Shown here: positions 21,077 to 32,829 of the stretch, in pieces
Layout: each line of letters opens with the position of its first letter
How positions within the stretch are numbered: the stretch's first letter is position 1
Assembly (NCBI RefSeq): GCF_905475395.1
Contig: NC_058342.1
Coordinates: 23,036,640-23,100,639, forward strand
Length of the DNA stretch: 64,000 nt
Direction of reading: 5' to 3'
Origin: Chrysoperla carnea
Taxonomy: Eukaryota; Arthropoda; Insecta; Neuroptera; Chrysopidae
Notes under the pieces: model-generated
What the model was told of the DNA's origin: nothing
What the model saw: the letters and a program-made list of their open reading frames with translations, nothing else
Databases searched by the model: none
Made by a program: the position numbers and the translations under genes

Positions 21077-21545
21077 TTAGGTTAGGTTAGGTTAGGTTAG
21101 AGTGGCTGTCCTGGGGTGGGACATACTTAGACCATAGGGCCCGTTGTGATACTGAAAAAAGGTTGGCCCATCCCTGGCCACTACTCCATGAACCATTTGG
21201 AGTAGTTTAAGAACAGCAGGAGTGCTTTGACGTCAACGGATCTCCTCGTGGTAAGAGCTGGGCAGGAACAGAGATGATGAGACACCGTGTCCCTCCTCTT
21301 TCTCACTGTGGCAGCTCCTGCAATCATCATGATACACTGCTAGGCCCAAGCGTTCAGCGTGCCTGCCACCTAGCCAGTGTCCTGTAGAAGATATAAGATC
21401 ATCGGAATGATTGCATTCAGACCATATCTGTCTTGTAGTACCACAAGTACGCCCCCCCCCCTCCATCGAATATTGGCCTCTTTTTAAGATATCCTCTTTG
21501 AGGAGCAATTTGCAGTTCGCAAATAGAACTCCCAGAGTTATCAAA
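21077..21545 (-). mobile_element. 5'-truncated LINE, RNase H-end coding region, TTAGG-repeat tail
   Basis: On the minus strand this runs from the region after a LINE reverse transcriptase/RNase H into a 3' UTR and a (CCTAA)n tail. The peptide contains STGHWLGGRHAERLGL and DDCRSCHSEKEE; after a frameshift the expected TVSHHLCSCPAL follows, completing a Cys/His cluster typical of R1/I/Jockey-group LINEs. The tail is 24 bases of TTAGG repeats on the plus strand (21077-21100). The ~65 bases next to it are shared with the end of the SINE at 56835-57121. It is a truncated, frameshifted copy. Confidence 0.8.
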
Positions 21546-22364
21546 AGAGAAACTTAAAAAAATATATATAATCAAAGGGTAAAGGTCGATGAATTTATAT
21601 GTATAAGCTTGATACCTATGTAGTTTCAGTTTAAAGCACTTTATTCAGGCTCCCTGGTTTCTTGAAGTTTTCCTCTGGGCTTACAATATCTTTTAAGCTT
21701 TAAATAATTTTTTTTTCCTGCTTGAATTTTAAATGAAGTGTTTGTTTTTCCCAATTTATTCGGATTAGAATTAATTTCTGACCACAAGAGAGATATTCTA
21801 ATACGAAATAACCTGAACATCCTATTATACAGACCACAGACTCTTTTACGATTTGAGTTCAGAATGAATGTGTTTGTTGAAAAACGAAAAATCTTTTCAA
21901 ATTAATGAATGGATCTCAATCAGCTGTTAAAATTGATCTCGAACATGTGATCTTTACTTATTGTGTACTATTTTCTAGTCATTTTTACAAATGAGTGTTT
22001 GTTGTATAATGCCTCTCTCTTTCTCCTACCCCCCCAAATGCAATTTGCATAGTGAATTTAGGAATTTGTTTAAAACATAATATGGAATTAGTCAAAATAT
22101 ATTTTTAATTTTAAATTTATTATTTATTAATTTATTTAAAATAATAATTAAATAAGTGCAATAGTTTTTAAACAAGAGTTAAGTAGATATGTACTAAGTA
22201 CTTAAATTATGTAGATAAAAAAAAAAGATGAATAATAAACCAAAGATCCAATCAAACAAACGATTAAACAAGGTCAGATCTCAACAAAGATCTAAATTGT
22301 ATTTGTTTTATTTATTAAAACTTTTCATTTATTTTTTAATATATAGGTGAAACAAAAATTGCTT
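21546..22364. other. Intergenic, nothing recognised
   Basis: AT-rich, no gene signal. A run of C and short CT tracts near 22016-22036 are the only compositional features. Confidence 0.5.
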
Positions 22365-22770
22365 CAGCAGCATTAATATGTGTCATTAAACAAACTAAAG
22401 AAAGTCATTTTTTGGTCCTTCGAGCCGAATTTTTTTGATAATACATTCCGCAAAAATAATGGAGTAGCATTTTTTGTTTCGTTAAAAGTACACAATATCT
22501 GCAGGCATGTAACTTTGTTATTCTTGGCTTTCTCTATTTTTTGGCTATATCTGAACTGATTTTAAGGGCAAAGAAGTGAAATTGAAGATGCCCTACTCCA
22601 ATTAACTCGAAAAAATGTTTGTTATGACGCACGGCGCATAAACATTGAAATTTTTTTCTTTTTACAAATGATCTTGTAAAAAATCGTCTTCAATATCATC
22701 TTAAAACTTATGACGACTTTCTTTAGTTACATCATTTGACCATCAGAGGCGTGCCATTGATTTTAAATGT
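22365..22770. mobile_element. TAGACGAAA-family TIR element, internal arms, copy 2
   Basis: The left arm GTCATTAAACAAACTAAAGA then AAGTCA (about 22382) is the inverse of the right arm TGACGACTTTCTTTAGTTAC then ATCATTTGAC (about 22710-22742). Just inside the left arm is GGTCCTTCGAGCCG, the start of the satellite monomer found at 19251. The right flank CATCAGAGGCGTGCC matches 17690 and 20325. The outermost TAGACG ends are not preserved. Confidence 0.7.
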
Positions 22771-23131
22771 ATTTAATTTTCTTTTAAGTGAATTCGATCA
22801 GAAGAAAAGTGTAAAAAAATATTTAATTTTTATGTAATTGGTGTTTTTTCATAAAAAAAAGAATCACATTTGAGAATTATTGAGCACAATTAATGAAAAA
22901 AAAAAAAAATATTCATTGATTTGTCATCAACCAATCATAGTTTTTCAACCAATTGAAGTTTATTCGCAATTGAACTTGGGAGGATTGAAAGTTATTTGCG
23001 AATTAGATTATTTCAATTGTAAATTAGGAAGGCGATTCTTTATAGATTTTTTCATTTTATGTTACAAAAAATGAAATATACTCCAATAATTTTTCTTTGG
23101 TTGATGACCAAATAATGTATTATTTTACACA

Positions 23132-23364
23132 CAATAGACGAAATACTCAAGACTGTAGCGCCAATGTGATTAAAAAATAAACTAATTAAAATCAACGTAT
23201 GGTACTTCGAGCCGCTTACATGTTTTTTTTATAATCAGTTTTAGCCAATTTTAATCATAAATTTACTCAACATTTTTAGGTTAGAAATGTTTTTTTCGAT
23301 ATGACTACTTACGTTTCTTATAACATTTTTTTCATCATTAAAGGTGCTTGTTTTTCGTCTATTG
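23132..23364. mobile_element. 233-bp TAGACGAAA-family MITE containing one satellite-like monomer
   Basis: The ends CAATAGACGAAA (23132) and TTTCGTCTATTG (23364) are inverted repeats. Next to the left end is GACTGTAGCGCC, as in the element at 16811 (ATAGTAGCGCC). The interior reads GGTACTTCGAGCCGCTTACA, TTTTAGCCAATTTTAATC and GGTTAGAAATG, a diverged single copy of the ~163-bp monomer from 19240-20395. Confidence 0.85.
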
Positions 23365-25317
23365 AAACAGGGAAAATTGTTGTTGTTTGTTTGTTTTTTA
23401 AATAAATTGTGTACCACTTGACCACTTGACCACTCTTAATAATTAAAAATAAAGTATATTGATTGTAGCCTTTTTTTGTAAACATGAGACATGACATATG
23501 ATACAGGATCCTTTTTTAAAATGAGCTATAGGCATTTATTATGTAATACAGTTTTGAAGTTCACAAGTTTAGTCGTATGAATGAGCGTATCGAAGGAGGG
23601 CAAATTAGGACACCGTTCCCCAGACCAAAAATTCGCGTTTTGCCCTGCTCCCTGGGCCGCTTATGCGTTTATTATGCAGATATTCGAAAAGTAAAATTAA
23701 AAATTTGTCCAAACTGGTTTACTTGCTAGTTTAATGTAGAAATTTTTGGAAAATTACACTCAACGATATAAAAAGACTCAGGAGTCCGTTCCATTGAGAC
23801 GTCAAGCGACGTAAATCGTTGGCGTTGGATAACGTCAAACCAAAAAGAAGCTTTCCATAGTGTCATAGACAGCAACTTACACGACTTCGGATCGATTTTG
23901 ATGACCTAATCGCATAAGAATGACCTTTTCATGGCATAAATATTCTATTTGATTTGACACAACGTCAGTGTTTTTGGTCGGTTGAAGTCTCAATGGAGCT
24001 AAATTTATGAAATTATTTTCCAAGCAATTAACAATTTTCCAGGTCCAATGAAAATGTTATAAGAATTTTTGTAGAGAAAGTAAAATTTTTACTCACACAT
24101 TTCGTTTTATCTCGTCGAATTATACAATAATTTATAATCAGCGAGTATACTTCTAAGTTTGCTATAAAAATGTACACTTCTTCATATCTGCGTTTCGAGG
24201 GAGGGGGTACGCGGTAATTGTATCATTCTGGATATGAACTACCTATACGTTTAGCTGGTTCCGTATGTGTTTATGCCTAAATATGATTATATTTTGGGCC
24301 AAAAACTCGTCATTTGCCCTGCTCCAAAGAAAAAATTCCCGATTTGTCCCACTTTGGATCTAAATCTGACTTCTGGCTTTTTTATAAGATATTTACAAAT
24401 TTAGTTAAATACTGTTCAAAATACTTTTTCTTGGTCATTATAGAAGACTGGTCGCTATAACCGATAAGTCTTTTTATCCAATTATTGACGGTATATTTAT
24501 ATATGTATTTATATTTCGACTAAGATCTTACCAATTTATCGTCAGTAACCGATTTTGATTATAACACCAAAATTCAATTATATAAAAAATGACTATGCCT
24601 CACGATAAAAAACACACTCTGTATTTATATACATACACACACATACACATAAAAACACATTCACTATAACTTAAAATAATTATAAAAAACAAAAAAAAAA
24701 AAATGATATAATTGATATAGAATAAAATATTTGATATTTTTTTAAGTTAATCGTAATATTAAAAAAATAAAATTCAAATAATAAAAAAAATAATAATAAT
24801 AATAAATAAAAATCCTCACGTTGGAGTACACACCTTGTACAGCATATATTAATATTGAGTGAGCATTTAAGGCATATATTATTATATTAAACCATTGTAC
24901 AGAATTTGTTAGATATTTATTTATAATAAAAATTAAAAATTAAAAATAATTTGAAAGCATTTATATATAAAAAAAATTATATTTAATAAAAAAAAAGAAA
25001 CCTGTGTGATTATATCAATAATATTGGATATTTGGAGTACAATGTGTTCATATTTTTATTCGAGTCGACATTTCAGTAATTTCTTGTGTCACAATCGAAA
25101 GTGCCTCAAAATTTATTTTTCCTTATTGTGATCCATCTGGAGTTTAACTGTGTATGACCAAAAAAAGTTTAAAAAAACTTGCATATAATGATTTTAAATT
25201 TTCAGTTATTTAAGGTTAATTATTTTCGATCATTTTTTAAAGAGCTCTTTTGCCAGAAAATACCTACAATGGTCGAATTCTATAACTTCTTAATGACACT
25301 CATAATTACCGTTAAGA
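23365..25317. other. Intergenic with a short local repeat
   Basis: No gene seen. CAAAAATTCGCGTTTTGCCC (near 23625) and CAAAAACTCGTCATTTGCCC (near 24300), each followed by TGCTCC, form a diverged local duplication. AT-only low complexity fills 24660-25010, with (AAT)n near 24790. Confidence 0.5.
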
Positions 25318-25730
25318 TAGTAGGCTTTTGTCCACTAAGAATAAATCGGTTGGATAAAAGTTTCTAACGCTTAATCATGATATGTGGATTACAAAACACA
25401 AAATTATTTTTCATAAAAAATAAGGATTATTATTATTTTTATAAAATAATTTTAGTACCATCAATCAGAAAGAATTGAAAGTATTACGTCACGCCATGTA
25501 AACAACATTACATTTTAATACAACGAAACAGGTTATTTGATTACAACTGCTTAAACATGTACGCCAAATCGTGATATCAATCAAGACGCCATCATACTTT
25601 ACATTGTTTTTTAAGTAAATTTGAATTGGTTTTTGGAAATGCAAAATACATAATGCAAATAGTGTTTTTTTTTTGTTTTAAATAATACTTTTTTGGTGTA
25701 AATCAGATGCTAATGTAACGTATAAACCAA
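25318..25730 (-). mobile_element. MITE, family with TAATAGGCTTTTGT ends, copy 2
   Basis: An inverted copy of 31143-31618: it begins TAGGCTTTTGTCCACTAAGA then ATAAATCGGTTGGATAAAAG, and contains GTATTACGTCACGCCATGTA, AAGACGCCATCA and GTGTAAATCAGATGCTA. The distal end is degraded. Non-coding; the 62-residue open frame overlapping its start is a shadow. Confidence 0.75.
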
Positions 25731-26529
25731 TTCTACAAATTTAGGACAAAAATCTATGGATGCCACGACAGTAACATCCGTAAATCTAATACCGCCCAAA
25801 CTAGGCCTATACCAATAACGATATCCTCGACAGTCTTCGTTAAAAAGTTTTAGAATACGGGTTGTCTCAAAATATGTCAAGTCATTGCGAAAATATGTAA
25901 AATCAAATCCCGGGAATCCCAAGTCAAATCTCAGGATGGTTTGCCTCATAAGGAATAGTGTCTCAAGGACGCCTCGTCTATGCTATGGCGAGTATTTGTG
26001 CTCGTCTCTGTTGTATCATAATTTTTCGACTTTTCATTTTGATCAGATTTTCCCAAAGCACGTATATGAATTTTCAATCTCTAAGTATGTACCTTGATCA
26101 CACAATTGTTCATTGCCTGTTTTTCTTTCACAAATAGTTTTAAGAACTTCTTCGTTCAATATTCAGTCTTTTGTTTATCCAAGTAATTATCAGTTTCAAA
26201 TATTCGAATTTCAAATTGTCAAAAAATATTTCAAATTTGTCCGTTTCCTCAAACCAGTACTTTACGCATTTCTAGACAACGTTGAATCCATTTAGACCAA
26301 ATTATAGCCTTTTAAACTGTTATATCTGCATTCGTATCCCTCAAAAAATACTAAAGATATCGAGAGACAGAATATAATTTTTTCTTTGTAAATAATCAGT
26401 GATCATTTAATCTCTATTTAAGAATTCATGCCTATAATTTTTCAATATGATAGGCAATATGTATTACATCAAAGTAAACTTCGAGCTTTAATCTAGTCGG
26501 TTCCTGTCTGCTGTGATGCATGTTTTTCA

Positions 26530-26805
26530 GTTCTTTGTAATAATCATAGAATATTACACATAGAGAACGCCATGGCCCAAAAGAAAGAGAAGACTGCCAG
26601 TTAGTTTCTATGTCTCCTTGTGTCATTGGCTAGATATTGTTTACATTACACAAAATCTTTATGCATCATATGATTATGGCATATGATTATGACAAGGACA
26701 TATAGAAACTAACTGGCAGTTATTTCTCTCATTCATCATATCGCACCCACTTACAGATTAGCATATCTCTCGCGTTATCAATGTATAATATTCTATGGTA
26801 ATAAT
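26530..26805. repeat. Fold-back element
   Basis: The left arm (ATAATCATAGAATATTACAC ... GACTGCCAGTTAGTTTCTAT then GTCTCCTTGTGTCAT) is the imperfect inverse of the right arm (TATGACAAGGACATATAGAA then ACTAACTGGCAGTTATTTCT ... TATAATATTCTATGGTAATA). Arms are about 100 bases with a ~60-base spacer. The 64-residue minus-strand frame at 26432-26626 is a shadow of this repeat. Confidence 0.7.
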
Positions 26806-26882
26806 GCAGTGATTATCTCAAGATATATTTATTGAAAATCAAACAGTGATCATTTAAAAGTACAATTAATGACAATACTTAA

Positions 26883-27010
26883 ACCAGCGGTCGGGGAACC
26901 GGGGTAAATTATCCTAAATGGGGTAAAAATGAAATTTTTGGGGGTAAAAATGAAACTTTTGTGAGTAAAAAGTATATATTTTTAATTTGCTATTTTATAA
27001 ACCTGTTAGT
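26883..27010. mobile_element. One end of a possible hAT element
   Basis: CCAGCGGTCGGGGAACCGGG then GTAAATTATCC, then repeated GGGGTAAAAATGAAA, resembles the end of hAT elements whose inverted repeats start CAGCGGT. No matching opposite end was found, so this is a remnant at best. Confidence 0.4.
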
Positions 27011-28285
27011 ATTTTTTTCAACTTAAACAATTTATCGACATATGCAAGCCACGCCATCTCACTCCCCACCACTAGAGTGTTCTCGTTTAAGTCTTAAACG
27101 AAGCAGAGAGCAGAAAATATTTTAAATTGTCTAGTGAAGGGGATGTTGCATAAAATACGATTGTAAGAAATTCAACATAATTAACAGTGTAATTGATTAA
27201 ATAATCTGTATATTTTGATGATACTAAGCGTGTTAGACAAACTAATAAGATATATCAAGTGTGTTTATAAAATTCCGTGAATAAGGTTCAATTTATTTTC
27301 ACGCAGGAAGGCTCAACAATTTCTAAGACATAGCAATGCTAATTTTTCAATCGACTATTCAAAATTCTCCCCTTAATAAATTTTTTTATAATAAGTGTCC
27401 TATTTAAGAGGAAAATCTAGATTTAACAAAATTAAATCATTTAACTTTACCAAATGTATCAGAACAAATGAATAAATTTTGAGGCACCTGGTATATTGAT
27501 ATAAATATGACCACATGCTACTCAAATTTCAAAAAAAAAAAAAAAATCGAACAAAACCAAACACCGATTTCATCAATAAGTACGTAATAATTATTATAAA
27601 AAAAAAAAACCACATTATTTTTTGTAGATAAAAAACATTTTCTGCTTTCAAAAAAAACCAAAAAAAAAAAATTATTTGTACATAAACAAAAAAAAGTATT
27701 GTATATATGTTAAGTAGAATCAAAAAAAAAATATTTAAAAAACCATAAAAAACTAAAAAAAAAAAAACAAACTTAATTAATGACAAATTTAGTCGATTAA
27801 TTTAATAAATTTATTAATTCATTCATTTGATTATTGACCACTTAAATGAATGCAATTCATCTCATTTTTTTGATTATTAATTAGAATTTAACAAAAAATA
27901 AATAACTGCAGTTTATTCTTGTATTCATTCTATTTACATTACATATGTGTTATATTTATTGCCTATATTTAATCATAGTTGATCAAGTGTATAATTTTCT
28001 ATTGTTAGTCACAATAGACGAATTTAACCATTGTCGATTATTTTTAACCCATAACACGATTTAAGTAAGCAAATATGGTATCTATGGGTGCTGACCAAGT
28101 TATTTTCAGGGAGGTGCATCCAGGACATTTAGGTGGATGCAAACTGGATGTTGAAAAAATTGAAACCAAATCAAGACGCGTTTTTATTCAGACACTAATA
28201 ATAAAAGTTTTGTTTCTTAATTGTTTTTTGTGTATTTTCTTTCATTCCAGTGGGATGCAAGTGTAACCCATTTCACCCCCTCTGC
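27011..28285. other. Intergenic, low complexity
   Basis: Mostly A-runs (27530-27775) that generate a Phe-rich spurious minus-strand frame. A CAATAGACGAATTT motif at 28013 resembles one end of the TAGACGAAA family. The 63-residue frame at 28075-28266 (MVSMGADQVIFREVHPG) is not recognised. Confidence 0.5.
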
Positions 28286-28289
28286 ACCC

Positions 28290-28575
28290 CTATTATGTGA
28301 CATACAAGGAAAGAAATCCACGTGATGATTTAGGTCCCAAAGTACTCTTAATGATTGTATTTACTCCTAAAAAAGTGTTATAAGTTTGACCGCTATGTGT
28401 GTGTGTCTGTCTGTGGCATCGTAGTGCCTAAACGGATGAACTGATTTTGAGTTTTTTGGTTTCGTTTGAAAGATAATTTTAGGAGAGTGGTCTTAACTAT
28501 GTTTCAATCGAGAGTTTAGGGTTCCGTACCCGAAAGATTAACCAGGGATTTTAAAAATTTTGTAAATCTCACTTG
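28290..28575 (+). repeat. Dispersed insect-type repeat fragment
   Basis: Contains TGTGTGTGTCTGTCTGTGGC, then ATCGTAG, then AACGGATGAACTGATTTTGA, then GGGTTCCGTACCCGAAA. I recognise this as typical of dispersed non-coding repeats in insect genomes (CTGTCTGT track followed by 'aacggatgaac(t/c)gattttga'). Class and boundaries are uncertain. Confidence 0.45.
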
Positions 28576-29308
28576 TTGAATAATCCATAATAATTTATCG
28601 ATCAAGACTAATATTGATAATATCCTATTGATCTATTAAAAAAGTAACATTGCGACAAATTAAAACGTAAATTCAATTATTAGATTATTCATTAAAAAGT
28701 AAATTCATTAGACTTTCCGAAAATTCCGGGCCCCAAGTGCTTAAGCCTAAATCCAGTACTGTAGATTACTTAAAACGCGTTACGGGTAAAAAATCTAATT
28801 CGACCAATGATTAAATTCATGTATTAAGTACACATGTTACATGATTTAACCGTTTTAAAATAAATTAATAATTTTATGGTACAAAGAATTTAAAACTAAA
28901 AATCGTTTTAAAATAAAAATTATATTAATTAACAGATGAATTTTTTAAAATGTAAATTGAATGAATATTAAGTTTTAATAATTAAAAATCACGTAAAACC
29001 AATACCATAGAATTTTTTCAAAAAAAAAAAAGTTCTCCTCATATTGTATGGTAACAGTACTTAAAAATTAGTGTGCTAAAAACTTTGAGTACTGAGTACT
29101 GTAAAGTACTAATCCATTCTTCATCTTCTCTTAAAATTACTATATGTTTCAACAAAAAATTTTTAATTAAATTCATTGTTTTTGATGTTTGTTTGAGATG
29201 CTAAAAATTACTAATTAGTTCAAGTTCATTATAAAACTACACTTTATATGATTCATTAAAAATTTTAAACAAACGACGTGTATTTTATAACCCTTAGTCT
29301 TCTTTTAG

Positions 29309-29890
29309 TCCCGACAAAATTCGTCATTGAGCATGATTAATTTTCACATTTCACAGCATGCTCCTGAATCTAAAAGTGCAGATTGCCGGTGGGTAACCCG
29401 ATAGGATATTGATTAAACTAATGAGTAATATTGACCGAATCGCTTCGGAAAAAATAATATCATATAATTAAGGTCAAAATTAACAAAAAATGCTCTTAGA
29501 AACTTTTTTCTAAACCCTCCAGTTTTTTAGTAAAAAATTCGTAAAATTTGAATAAACTCGATTTTTACGATTTTCATCTATCAAAAACTCGATGAAAAAA
29601 TCAGATTTTTAATATGTATAAAACTTTTATTTGGAGTGTAAAGCTTACCAACCAACATCTTGCAAAAATTTTTGGTCTTATTGAATTTTAAGTTCTTGAT
29701 TGTTAATTGTTAAGAGAGAGCGCGAAAAACCACCCAAAAATAACGATTTTCTGTTCTATACATGCTAGAAAGGTGGGATTCTCACCAATCAACTCGAAAT
29801 AAAGTCAAATTAACAGAAAAGTTCGAAAATTGCATTTTCCATCATGCAACCCCCCCCCCCCGGAAAATTGGAAAAAACGATTTTTGCGTC
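29309..29890 (+). mobile_element. Partial copy of the GTCCCGGC TIR element
   Basis: Matches the left part of 6954-7900 in order: TAGTCCCGACAAAAT, CCGGTGGGTAACCCGATAGG, ATATCATATAATTAAGGTCA, TTTTTTCTAAACCCTCCAGT, a TCTTGATTGTTAATTGTTAA segment, GAGCGCGAAAAACCAC and GGAAAATTGGAAAAAACG. The right-hand inverted repeat was not found. A C-run (29850-29861) interrupts the end. Confidence 0.75.
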
Positions 29891-29894
29891 AGTT

Positions 29895-30435
29895 ATGGCC
29901 TAGAGTAAGCTTTTCATTGAGCTTGAAGGCCTAGATCAAATTTAATGTCTGCGTAAGATGTGCGCCTACACACCCAACATTTTTCGCTTGAAGTATTTTT
30001 ATCGTTAAAAGTTATTTTTAGAGTTTTCTAGCATATGTCAACTTAAAAAAGACAGCATGTATATCAAGGTATACTAAGTTTAGTCCCAAGTTTGTAACGC
30101 TTAAAAATATTGAAAATACCAACAAAATTTTGGTATAGGTGTTTATAAAATCACCTAATTTGTCCATTTCCGTTGGTCAGCACGATAACTCAAAAATGGA
30201 ACGAGATGTCGAGCTGAAATTTATAGGGTGCTCAGGACCTTAAAAGTGAGTTTGAGTTCTTAAATGAGCAACATAAGTCAATTGGATCTTGGGCCCGTGG
30301 GACACATCTTGTAAACCGTAAGAGATAGAACAAAAGTTTAAATATAAAAAATGATTCCTATGAAAAAATAACTAACTTTTGTTTGAAATTTTCTTTCGCA
30401 AACATCTTCGTTTACTCGCGAGGACGCAAATTCAG
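29895..30435 (+). repeat. Dispersed family D1, copy 1
   Basis: The most abundant family in the window. In order it has GTCTGCGTAAGATGTGCGCC, TATCAAGGTATACTAAGTTT, AGTCCCAAGTTTGTAACGCT, AAAATTTTGGTATAGGTGTT, GATAACTCAAAAATGGAACG, GTAAACCG(T/TA)AGAGATAGAAC and TTTTGTTTGAAA. It is AT-rich, has no conserved open frame, and copies are truncated at various points. The superfamily is unknown to me. Confidence 0.8.
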
Positions 30436-30499
30436 CTAGAACATAAGTTTCCATTTTCTCCAAAACTATATAAGAGAGAAGGTTGAAAATTTGTAGGTT

Positions 30500-31142
30500 G
30501 CTTCAAATATTTAATCTATTGATTCTAGTTTCATACCAAACCTGTCGGAAAAAATCAAACGGGGTAAATAGAAAAGAGCGGCTAGAAGATTGACATTTTA
30601 TTTGACATATTAAATGTTTTTTTTTTAACTTACATAATTTATAAAACAATACAAGATATTCAATACTGCCAATACAGGGTATTTGAACAATTAACTCATT
30701 CAATTGTTTATTTTCACTTGTTCTTACTTTAAGACTCAAACCAAATAGAATTAATTCAAACCATCCATTTCCTTAATATTTTAAGTTTACGGGTACGTTG
30801 GTTTTATAGTAATTAGATAATTCAGAGACAATTATATTATTCCGCAGCACAAATAGTAAAGATGATACATAAGCTAAATATTTCTGATTCTGAATAATAC
30901 CTTGTAACATGACCTCAGAGATATTCGCGGAAATGGGAATAAATTATTATGAATAATACATTCAAAAAAATCTAAGAGATGTTTACAAAATTTTGCATCA
31001 AAATACAAAACATACATATTAAATATATTACCTGTTATTACTTAAGTCTGTAATAATAATTAAAAACACTAGTGTTTACTGCTTCAAATGGTTGCTACAC
31101 GTGGCATAATTTACTGGTACCAGTCTATCCACTAATCTAAAA
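30500..31142 (+). repeat. D1 fragment and flanking AT-rich sequence
   Basis: Around 30640-30745, TACAGGGTATTTGAACAATT followed by AACTCATTCAATTGTTTATT then TTCACTTGTTC matches the distal part of family D1 seen at 37545-37590, 38250-38300, 59510-59570 and 60200-60240. The 78-residue minus-strand frame over it is a shadow. No gene seen up to 31142. Confidence 0.6.
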
Positions 31143-31618
31143 TAATAGGCTTTTGTTATACTTTACACTAGTATCTGATTTACACCCAAGAAGTATTACA
31201 TATTAAAAAAACACTATTTTTATTACGTATTATGCATTTACAAAAACCAATTCAAATTTACTTCGAAAACAATTTAGACTGTGATGGCGTCTTGAATGAC
31301 ATCACGACTTGGCATACAAGCATTTTTGTGTATGCAAATTTAAGCAATTGTAATCAAACTAACCTTCTTCGTTCTATTAAAATGAAATGTTGTTTACATA
31401 GCGTTTGTTATGGCGTAACGTAATACTTCTAATACTTTCTGATTGGTCTTTGTTGTCACGTGATTGAATGCCTAATTTTATTAAAATTATTTTATAAAAA
31501 TAATAATAATCCTTATTTTTTATGAAAAAGAATTTTATATTTTGTTATCCACATATCATAATTAATCATTCGAAACTTTTATCCAACCGATTTATTCTTA
31601 GTGGACAAAAGCCTATTA
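31143..31618 (+). mobile_element. MITE, family with TAATAGGCTTTTGT ends, copy 3 (best preserved)
   Basis: 476 bp with inverted ends TAATAGGCTTTTGT (31143) and ACAAAAGCCTATTA (31618). Interior as in copies at 12524-12973 and 25318-25730: GGCGTCTTGAATGACATCAC, GTTTACATAGCGTTTGTTAT, GGCGTAACGTAATACTT, GTTGTCACGTGATTGAATG. Non-coding; the 63-residue open frame at 31232-31423 is not conserved in the other copies. Confidence 0.85.
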
Positions 31619-31654
31619 TTTAAAGAGAAAATATTTGGTTTTTATACTCTGTAT

Positions 31655-32010
31655 ATATGTAATATATATCAAGGTATACTAAGTTTATAAAGCTTAAAAA
31701 TATTCATACTACGAACAAAATTTTGGTATGTGGGTTCATAAAATCACCTAGAGCCAATATTTTCGGTTGTATGTCTGTCCGTCTGTTAACGCGATAACTC
31801 AAAAACGAAAAGATATATCAAGATGAAACTTTTAAAGCGTGCTCAGGGCGTAAAGGAGTAACATGGATAAATAAGTTCTTTTGTCCGTAGGACCTACCTT
31901 GTAAACCGTTAGAGATAGAACAAAAGTTTAAATGTAAAAAATATTCCTTATAAAAAACAAAACAACTTTTGTTTGATACATTTTTTCGTATATCACTGTT
32001 TACCCGTGAG
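31655..32010 (+). repeat. Dispersed family D1, copy 2
   Basis: Contains TATATATCAAGGTATACTAA, AAAATTTTGGTATGTGGGTT, TGTCCGTCTGTTAACGCGAT, AACTCAAAAACGAAAAGA, CTTGTAAACCGTTAGAGATA and ACAACTTTTGTTTGATAC, then TGTTTACCCGTGAGGG. It lies directly after the MITE at 31143-31618. Confidence 0.8.
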
Positions 32011-32245
32011 GGTACAAATTAGGACAAAATTTTGATGGCCATTTTCTCCTGAAAAACCAGTTTTTCCGAGTCAAAATCGACAAAAACTGAAGGTCAAAAT
32101 CTTCGAGGTTTTTTTTATTTTTCGGCGTGATATCTGGCTGTCTGCCGAGGCGAAAACTTGGATTTAACATTGCCTTTACATTGCAAATAACAAATCAAAA
32201 AAACAAAAATACGTTATTTGGTCCAATGTTTAATTTGATTGAAAT

Positions 32246-32492
32246 TCACGAGTATGACAGAGTACATGCGTTAAGCAATGTATCTAAGTAAGAGGTATTA
32301 TAGGTGTGATATGAAATTGCGACAGTGACTTGTATCGTGGCTTATCTGTTGTAGCTCATCTATTCAACTAAGAAACTCCCACTCTCCAAGCGTCTTACAT
32401 ATATTTGAACGCATATCGAAGCTTCAACGCATGTATATAATACCTCTCACTAAGATGCATTGCTTAACGCATGTATTCCGTCATACTCGTGA
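32246..32492. mobile_element. 247-bp TIR MITE with ~57-bp arms
   Basis: The left arm TCACGAGTATGACAGAGTAC then ATGCGTTAAGCAATGTATCT mirrors the right arm AGATGCATTGCTTAACGCAT then GTATTCCGTCATACTCGTGA. Interior non-coding, with GTAGCTCATCTATTC. No target duplication was identified. Confidence 0.85.
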
Positions 32493-32829
32493 TATTTATA
32501 TGCCTGGATGTAAATCGAACCTTCTGTATAACCTATTGAACAAACTCGAAACATGTTTAGCTTATTGCCCCGATAAATCATAGCACGTGTATCGGACTTA
32601 AATAAATGTTTAAGTGATTAACTTGTTAGATGTTGCATGATTCATACATATAGATGATACTCATACACATAGTCAGTACTCTAGGTATAACAGGTATATA
32701 TTAATGAATTCATACATTTTATGAACGTCATACATATTAAAATTAAATAATATTAATAATTATAACAGCACTCACTAGCACTGCACAGGTAAGTCAGAAT
32801 CAGGTAAGTCCCATACTGTGGCATCATCT

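Noticed and set aside
21077..21100. A chromosome end or an interstitial telomere from a fusion
   Set aside because: Only 24 bases, and directly joined to LINE 3' UTR sequence; the SINE carries the same tail, so it is an element tail.
27529..27786. A Phe-rich membrane protein on the minus strand
   Set aside because: The frame is generated by poly-A runs; residues are almost all F, I, L, Y from low-complexity sequence.
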